The notes under the pieces: generated by a model
The model's input: the letters and a program-made list of their open reading frames with translations, nothing else
Database searches by the model: none
What the model was told of the DNA's origin: nothing
Made by a program: the position numbers and the translations under genes
In this document: positions 7,296 through 10,571 of the stretch, piece after piece
How positions within the stretch are numbered: position 1 is the stretch's first letter
Layout of the letters: every line of letters starts with the position of its first letter
Source: Clostridiales bacterium
GTDB taxonomy: Bacteria; Bacillota; Clostridia; Lachnospirales; WQUN01
Assembly (NCBI GenBank): GCA_031269415.1
Contig: JAISZF010000205.1
Span: 1 to 10,571, forward strand
Length of the DNA stretch: 10,571 bases
Direction: 5' to 3'

Positions 7296-7323
7296 GGCGC
7301 GTCTTGATATATTGAGACGCGCC
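7296..7323 (+). repeat. Perfect 9-bp inverted repeat (hairpin) ahead of the lipoprotein gene
   Basis: GGCGCGTCT (7296-7304) and AGACGCGCC (7315-7323) are exact complements around a 10-base AT-rich loop. The stem ends 14 bases before the ribosome binding site at 7338-7342. No T-run follows, so it is not a standard intrinsic terminator. It may limit readthrough from the metal operon, stabilise an mRNA 5-prime end or be an operator. Confidence 0.7.
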
Positions 7324-7346
7324 GCGTCATGAAAGGCGGAGGTCCT

Positions 7347-8348
7347 ATGAAAAAGGTTATACTGTCGATGTTTCTCGCGGCGCTGGCACTTATAACGCTC
7401 GCCGGGTGCAAGAAGGACGCGGAGGCCGCTAAGGTGCGCCTCAACGAAACAGTGCATTCTATTTTCTACGCTCCCCAATACGCCGCGTTGGAAAAAGGTT
7501 TCTTCAAGGAAGAAGGACTGGATGTAACGCTCGACGTCGCGCAGGGCTCGGATAAATGCATGACCGCTCTGATCTCCGGAAACGCCGATATAGCGCTGCT
7601 GGGTCCCGAAACGGGCATCTATGTCTACAACGAGGGCAAATCGGATTTTCCGATAACATTTGCCCAATTGACCCGCCGCGCCGGTAATTTCTTCGTTTCC
7701 CGAACTGACGACAAGGATTTCAACTGGACGGACGTAAAGGGCAAAACCATAATCGGCGGCAGGAATTACGGCATGCCCCAGATGATTCTCGAATACATCC
7801 TGAGAAACCATGGCGTTGAGCCCGGAATAGACGTGGAAATTGTCACAAACCTCGATTTTACGACCACCGCGGGCGCTTTTGTCGGCGGGAGCGGCGACTA
7901 TACGGTCGAATTTGAGCCGTCCGCCACCGCCATAGAGAACGAAGGCAGGGGATATGTGGTGGCCTCGTTAGGCGCGGAAGCGCAGGTTCCCTATACGGTA
8001 TATATGACTACCCCGAAATTCCTCAAAGACCATCCCGATATCGTTCAAAAATTCACAAACGCCGTTTACCGGGGCGAGCAGTGGGTTAAAAATAATACCG
8101 CCGAATCTGTGGCGGAGGCCATTCAACCCCATTTCAAAGAATACAGTATAGCCGATTTGGCCAAGATGGTGGAACGTTACAAGTCTGTCGATTCTTGGAA
8201 TACCGATCCGATTTTGACTGAAAAGGATTTTACGCTGCTTCAGGACATTATGGAGGAAAGCGGCAGCCTGGCAAAGCGCGTGCCGTATAAAGACATGATC
8301 AATACTGAATTCGCGAATGAAGCCGTAAAAAACGTGAAGATTGATTAA
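7347..8348 (+). CDS. ABC transporter substrate-binding lipoprotein, SsuA/THI5 (NMT1)-like
   Basis: This is a 333-residue exported, membrane-anchored binding protein. Residues 1-20 form a lipoprotein signal (MKK, hydrophobic core, lipobox LAGC with C21 as the lipid-bearing residue). The mature part has the NMT1/THI5-like pattern: FYAPQYAALEKGFFKEEGLDV (40-60), a MTALISGNADIALLGPE segment (72-88), DVKGKTIIGGRNYGMPQ (129-145) and the C-terminal FTNAVYRGEQWVKNN (236-250). Relatives bind small organic solutes such as sulfonates or thiamine-precursor pyrimidines; the ligand here is unknown. ATG 7347 is chosen over ATG 7329 because GGAGG (7338-7342) precedes it and the lipobox distance is right; the 4-base spacer is short. 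No permease or ATPase gene is adjacent; a transposase remnant follows within 15 bases, so partner genes may have been lost or lie elsewhere. Confidence 0.9.
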   Translation: MKKVILSMFLAALALITLAGCKKDAEAAKVRLNETVHSIFYAPQYAALEKGFFKEEGLDVTLDVAQGSDKCMTALISGNADIALLGPETGIYVYNEGKSDFPITFAQLTRRAGNFFVSRTDDKDFNWTDVKGKTIIGGRNYGMPQMILEYILRNHGVEPGIDVEIVTNLDFTTTAGAFVGGSGDYTVEFEPSATAIENEGRGYVVASLGAEAQVPYTVYMTTPKFLKDHPDIVQKFTNAVYRGEQWVKNNTAESVAEAIQPHFKEYSIADLAKMVERYKSVDSWNTDPILTEKDFTLLQDIMEESGSLAKRVPYKDMINTEFANEAVKNVKID

Positions 8349-8362
8349 CGCGTCACGGGTGA

Positions 8363-8512
8363 TGTATCAAAGCCGTGATAGCGGGACAGATGACCAACAA
8401 GTCAGCGGCAAACAGGCTCAATCTCTCGGTTCGCCAGATACAAAATTTGAAAGGAAGGTATAAACAAGGCGACACGGGAACAGGCGCTTGTCATCGCGGT
8501 GCGCATGGTTGA
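8363..8512 (+). pseudogene. Remnant of a transposase N-terminal helix-turn-helix (ISNCY-like)
   Basis: An open stretch between a TGA at 8360 and a TGA at 8510 reads IKAVIAGQMTNKSAANRLN followed by LSVRQIQNLKGRYKQGD. This strongly resembles the N-terminal DNA-binding helices of ISNCY-like transposases (MTNxEAAxxLGLSVRQVxRLxxRY). There is no ATG with a ribosome binding site before the conserved block. After the TGA, a one-base shift gives RNGISDAHKR (8523-8552), which could continue the same protein. The catalytic domain is absent, so this is a decayed fragment. It lies just behind the binding-protein gene and before the terminator. Family assignment is by memory of the motif, not by alignment. 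Confidence 0.5.
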
Positions 8513-8584
8513 GAAGTAGGCGCGTAACGGCATTTCAGACGCGCACAAGCGCGGCGTAAGCCGTGAGAATAGCCCGCGGGGCAT

Positions 8585-8626
8585 AAAATCCCCGCAAGGC
8601 TTGGAAAGGAGCCTTGCGGGGATTTT
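8585..8626. terminator. Strong intrinsic terminator, probably bidirectional
   Basis: AAAATCCCCGCAAGGC (8585-8600) pairs perfectly over 16 bases with GCCTTGCGGGGATTTT (8611-8626) around a 10-base loop. The plus strand ends in a T5 tract (8623-8627) and the minus strand also ends in TTTT. It lies between convergent units, so it can stop both the lipoprotein transcript and the toxin-antitoxin transcript. Confidence 0.9.
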
Positions 8627-8650
8627 TGTCTTAGCGGTCAGTGGATTTTT

Positions 8651-9058
8651 TTACAAACGGACAAACTCCGCGGCTTTCATTATCTTGGGATTCGTTATCA
8701 TGCTTTCGGTAAAATCTTTGTCGCCCGTAAGCAGAATATCCACGCCCGCGTTGATGGCAGCCCGCAGAATCGGGCGGTCTTTTACATCGCGGATTTCCTT
8801 TTCATCATCATAGGCATCGGTCGGTACGAGGATAGCTTCCATCATAAGCAAGGCTTGTGCCATGAAGCTTTCAAAATCGCCAATACGCTCTGGGAATTTT
8901 CGGTTGGCAATTCGCCAAAACTCCTCAAGTGTCTGCTCACAAATCAAACAATGATAAAGCGGCGATGACACAGCTTTGTCAAACGCCTGCCTTGGCAGAC
9001 CTTTCTTTGAATACGCGGCAGATATAAGGATGTTGGTGTCGATAAGGATTTTCCTCAT
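8651..9058 (-). CDS. PIN-domain toxin of a type II toxin-antitoxin pair
   Basis: This is a 135-residue PIN-fold protein of the 'putative toxin-antitoxin system toxin component, PIN family' group, most likely a metal-dependent ribonuclease that cuts RNA when freed from its antitoxin. The acidic site residues expected of the fold can be seen: D7 in ILIDTNILIS, E45/E46 in LEEFWRI, D94 in VKDRPILRAA, and D113/D115 in LLTGDKDF. It is full length. Its ATG overlaps the antitoxin stop as ATGA, which couples the two. Base use is less rich in GCG/GCC than the neighbouring housekeeping genes, which suggests a transferred cassette, though I have not measured this. The exact RNA target is unknown. Confidence 0.88.
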   Translation of the reverse strand: MRKILIDTNILISAAYSKKGLPRQAFDKAVSSPLYHCLICEQTLEEFWRIANRKFPERIGDFESFMAQALLMMEAILVPTDAYDDEKEIRDVKDRPILRAAINAGVDILLTGDKDFTESMITNPKIMKAAEFVRL

Positions 9059-9318
9059 CTGCCCTCGATTTCCTCACGGACTTCACGGCAAAGTTCAAGG
9101 ATGTCATCCTCGCTCTTTATCCCTGCTTTTTCCCACTCCCCATCCATAGCCTGAGTGAAATTCTCCATAGCATATATGGCGGGGTTCATCATAATGACTC
9201 TGTCGTTTTCGTAAATCAGAGCCACTCGGTCGCCTGTCCGCAATTTCAGTTTTTGACGAATGTCAATCGGCAAAGTTATCTGCCCCTTTGACATAACTTT
9301 GGCTGTATTGAAAAGCAT
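9055..9318 (-). CDS. AbrB/MazE-type (SpoVT-AbrB domain) antitoxin
   Basis: This is an 87-residue protein. Residues 5-48 (AKVMSKGQITLPIDIRQKLKL, then RTGDRVALIYENDRVIM) are the swapped-hairpin AbrB DNA-binding domain. The C-terminal part, with EWEKAGIKSEDDILELCREV, is acidic and helical and should bind the PIN toxin. I chose ATG 9318 because AAGGAG (9327-9332) is 8 bases upstream; a GTG two codons earlier is too close to that site. It is first in the operon, and such antitoxins repress their own promoter, which here contains two palindromes. AbrB antitoxins pair with both MazF and PIN toxins; the partner here is PIN. Confidence 0.9.
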   Translation of the reverse strand: MLFNTAKVMSKGQITLPIDIRQKLKLRTGDRVALIYENDRVIMMNPAIYAMENFTQAMDGEWEKAGIKSEDDILELCREVREEIEGR

Positions 9319-9335
9319 TGTCACATCTCCTTCTG

Positions 9336-9351
9336 GTAGGGTTTACCCTAC
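9336..9351. promoter_or_regulatory. Candidate antitoxin operator, perfect 7-2-7 palindrome
   Basis: GTAGGGT-TT-ACCCTAC is a perfect inverted repeat lying over the predicted transcription start and just upstream of the ribosome binding site. The placement fits autorepression by the AbrB-type antitoxin. Confidence 0.55.
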
Positions 9352-9355
9352 ATGC

Positions 9356-9367
9356 CAGTATATACTG
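9356..9367. promoter_or_regulatory. 12-bp palindrome over the -10 of the toxin-antitoxin promoter
   Basis: CAGTATATACTG is perfectly self-complementary and includes the -10 hexamer. It may be a second binding site for the antitoxin or its complex with the toxin; it could also arise by chance from an AT-rich -10 region. Confidence 0.45.
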
Positions 9368-9385
9368 ATTCCTACTAAAAATCAA
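9357..9385 (-). promoter_or_regulatory. Promoter of the antitoxin-toxin operon
   Basis: On the minus strand, TTGATT (9380-9385), a 17-base spacer and TATACT (9357-9362) form a good SigA-type promoter. The start would be near 9350, inside the palindrome at 9336-9351. Confidence 0.6.
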
Positions 9386-9427
9386 TCGAAAAATTAATTT
9401 GATTAGAAAGCCCTTGACTTTTGGGGG

Positions 9428-9471
9428 CGGGCGGCGGGTTGTCTTCTTTGGCAGGGATAATCCGCCGCCCG
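9428..9471. repeat. GC-rich inverted repeat, 13-bp arms with 18-base loop
   Basis: CGGGCGGCGGGTT (9428-9440) pairs with AATCCGCCGCCCG (9459-9471), with 12 Watson-Crick pairs and one G-T pair. No T-run follows on either strand, so it is not an intrinsic terminator. It sits between the toxin-antitoxin promoter and the pseudokinase-like gene. Its role is unknown: a repeat-element end, a small structured RNA or a barrier to transcription are all possible. Confidence 0.65.
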
Positions 9472-9521
9472 AAGTTTATGCGCGCGCGGATCATTTCCCT
9501 CTGGATCTTAATCATTTGCTG

Positions 9522-9530
9522 TGGTATGCT
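9522..9530 (+). promoter_or_regulatory. Extended -10 candidate for the pseudokinase-like gene
   Basis: TG-G-TATGCT forms an extended -10, with no clear -35 upstream. It would give a start near 9537 and a leader of about 30 bases. GGTA (9523-9526) and TACC (9533-9536) form a short inverted repeat across it. Confidence 0.35.
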
Positions 9531-9567
9531 GTTACCTGTAAATATTTCCCTCGAAAGCAGGTCAATC

Positions 9568-10473
9568 ATGGCTTATACAATAGAAAAAAAGATATTCTGC
9601 GACGCGTTATCCAATACATATGATATTGTGGACGAATATAATGTTCATTATAGTATGACAGAATATTACTCCGCGTCGATCACGAATCAAACACATACCA
9701 TCCTGTCCGAACAGAAATATCTGAATCTGTACCGCGGGCTTTGGACGCTGAAGAATATGCTGCTGCCGCGTATACCCCGAATCATCCATGTTGAGGACGC
9801 AAACGGCATTTTTGTCGTGTGGGAGAGCTTTTACGGCATATCCCTTAAGGACTATATGGAATTATACAATAAGCGGGTGTCATGCAAAGCGGCGCTTTCC
9901 GTGATGTCCGCCCTGTTGGATGATTGCGAGTCCGCTCACCAGAACGGGGTATATTTTACCGTTTCCCCCGAAACCATATATTTAACGGACGGAGGGGAAC
10001 TCTGTCTTAATACGATGGCGAATCCCTCCGCGAGCGTTAATTCTGTGAACAGAGGCATAGCGCAGTGTTTTTTCTGTATGCTTACAGGTCTTCCTTACGG
10101 AAATCTGCAAATACCCGTAGACGAGTTTATCCCGGCGCAGCCGCGGAGTCTGCTTGACGGAGTCTTGTCCGGACGGCTGGAATTCGGCGGCGTCGGCGAG
10201 TTCCATAGCGCGCTTCGGGCGGCCCTGCGCGTGACCGAAAGCGGAGCCCCAATCGCCGAGGATTATAACGCGATCCGAGAAAAGCGAAAGCTGTCGCCTG
10301 TTTCCAAAGCGGCCATTGGTATAGGAGTTTTTTCCGTTTTAATGCTGAGCCTGATAGTTTTTTCAATCGCCGCTATATCCGACATACTCGGAGAATCCAG
10401 CCAGCCGGCGAACTCGGCCGCGGAAACCGATAGTTACGGCACGAGCGAAATTGTGGATTTTATCGCGCCGTAA
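9568..10473 (+). CDS. Membrane-anchored protein kinase-like protein, probably a pseudokinase
   Basis: This is a 301-residue protein. Residues about 15-230 resemble a Hanks-type kinase: a hinge-like FVVWESFYGISLKDYM (82-97), then AHQNGVYFTVSPETIYL (123-139), aligned with the catalytic loop H..GIxHRDxxPENI. HRD is lost (FT-V), the Asn is Thr, and DFG appears as NTM (148-150). No VAIK-type lysine is evident. After a basic stretch (REKRK, 237-241) one transmembrane segment spans about 249-272, followed by a short Ser-rich tail. The topology is therefore cytoplasmic domain, one span, outside tail. ATG 9568 follows AGGT (9559-9562), a weak ribosome binding site; an in-frame ATG at 9478 would add a hydrophobic leader. 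A gene begins 75 bases downstream. The kinase relation is inferred from pattern only, and the function is unknown. Confidence 0.65.
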   Translation: MAYTIEKKIFCDALSNTYDIVDEYNVHYSMTEYYSASITNQTHTILSEQKYLNLYRGLWTLKNMLLPRIPRIIHVEDANGIFVVWESFYGISLKDYMELYNKRVSCKAALSVMSALLDDCESAHQNGVYFTVSPETIYLTDGGELCLNTMANPSASVNSVNRGIAQCFFCMLTGLPYGNLQIPVDEFIPAQPRSLLDGVLSGRLEFGGVGEFHSALRAALRVTESGAPIAEDYNAIREKRKLSPVSKAAIGIGVFSVLMLSLIVFSIAAISDILGESSQPANSAAETDSYGTSEIVDFIAP

Positions 10474-10499
10474 GCAAACTTTTAAACGGGCTTAACGTA

Positions 10500-10505
10500 T
10501 ATAAT
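10500..10505 (+). promoter_or_regulatory. Possible -10 element before the right-edge gene
   Basis: A perfect TATAAT stands 44 bases before the next start codon, but no TTGACA-like -35 is at the right distance. A 6-2-6 palindrome, TATTCA-GA-TGAATA (10517-10530), lies just downstream and could be an operator. The gene may instead be read from the upstream promoter. Confidence 0.35.
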
Positions 10506-10548
10506 TCTGGATAATCTATTCAGATGAATAATAACAAGGAGGCAATTT

Positions 10549-10571
10549 ATGAAACAGGAACGTATGAAGAT
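10549..10571 (+). CDS. Start of an unidentified gene, cut by window edge
   Basis: An ATG with a perfect AAGGAGG (10536-10542) six bases upstream begins MKQERMK and runs off the window. Only seven full codons are visible, too few for identification. The opening is like that of small SHOCT-type/YvlB-like proteins (MKxEKMKIL...), but that is a guess. Its closeness to the pseudokinase-like gene suggests they may be expressed together. Confidence 0.6.

Noticed and set aside
7241..7346. Riboswitch (thiamine type) ahead of the THI5-like gene
   Set aside because: The leader is too short and the conserved CUGAGA and related thiamine-pyrophosphate core elements are not present.
7260..7811. 183-residue minus-strand frame over the lipoprotein gene
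   Set aside because: It is antisense to a gene with a clear lipobox and ribosome binding site, and has no supporting start signal.
9375..9569. Possible small minus-strand protein upstream of the antitoxin
   Set aside because: It crosses the GC-rich hairpin and the toxin-antitoxin promoter, has no convincing ribosome binding site and no recognisable domain.
1..10571. CRISPR arrays, tRNA or rRNA genes
   Set aside because: No regularly spaced repeats and no tRNA or rRNA core sequences were seen on either strand.

Overview
The window reads as chromosomal DNA of a Gram-positive Bacillota bacterium, most likely a member of the Clostridia. The grounds are the gene order asp23-nusB-xseA-xseB-ispA-PAP2-like, strong AGGAGG-type ribosome binding sites, a lipoprotein with a typical Gram-positive lipobox, and an ArsR/P1B-ATPase pair of Firmicutes style. 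Most genes are moderately GC-rich, with many GCG, GCC and ATA codons. I cannot name a genus from sequence alone.

Region 1 (1-3598, all minus strand) is a housekeeping operon. It reads from an extended -10 promoter at 3571-3598 through an Asp23/Gls24 (YqhY-like) protein, nusB, xseA, xseB, ispA (started by TTG) and a divergent-PAP2 (YuiD-like) membrane protein that runs off the left edge. The genes overlap or are separated by a few bases, except for about 35 bp before the PAP2-like gene. folD, often found between nusB and xseA in relatives, is absent.

Region 2 (3633-4649, minus) is a single CPBP-family intramembrane glutamic endopeptidase with its own extended -10 promoter.

Region 3 (4650-7240, plus) is a divergent metal-resistance operon. 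It has a CzrA/SmtB-type ArsR repressor carrying an intact alpha-5 metal site (D86, H88, H99, H102), a TGAA-N6-TTCA operator just downstream of its promoter, and a P1B-2 ATPase (CPC motif, DKTGT, CxxC heavy-metal domain). The likely metals are zinc, cadmium or lead.

Region 4 (7241-8348, plus) is an SsuA/THI5-like substrate-binding lipoprotein with no permease or ATPase gene beside it and a perfect hairpin in its leader.

Region 5 (8349-9400) looks like an accessory insertion. It has a short decayed transposase helix-turn-helix fragment, a very strong hairpin terminator, and, on the minus strand, an AbrB-type antitoxin/PIN toxin pair with two palindromes in its promoter.

Region 6 (9400-10571, plus) has a GC-rich hairpin, then a membrane-anchored protein whose cytoplasmic part resembles a protein kinase with the catalytic residues missing (a pseudokinase by inference). 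The start of a further gene is at the right edge. The pseudokinase-like protein is the least understood coding gene here. I did not find convincing evidence of an entirely new multi-gene system.
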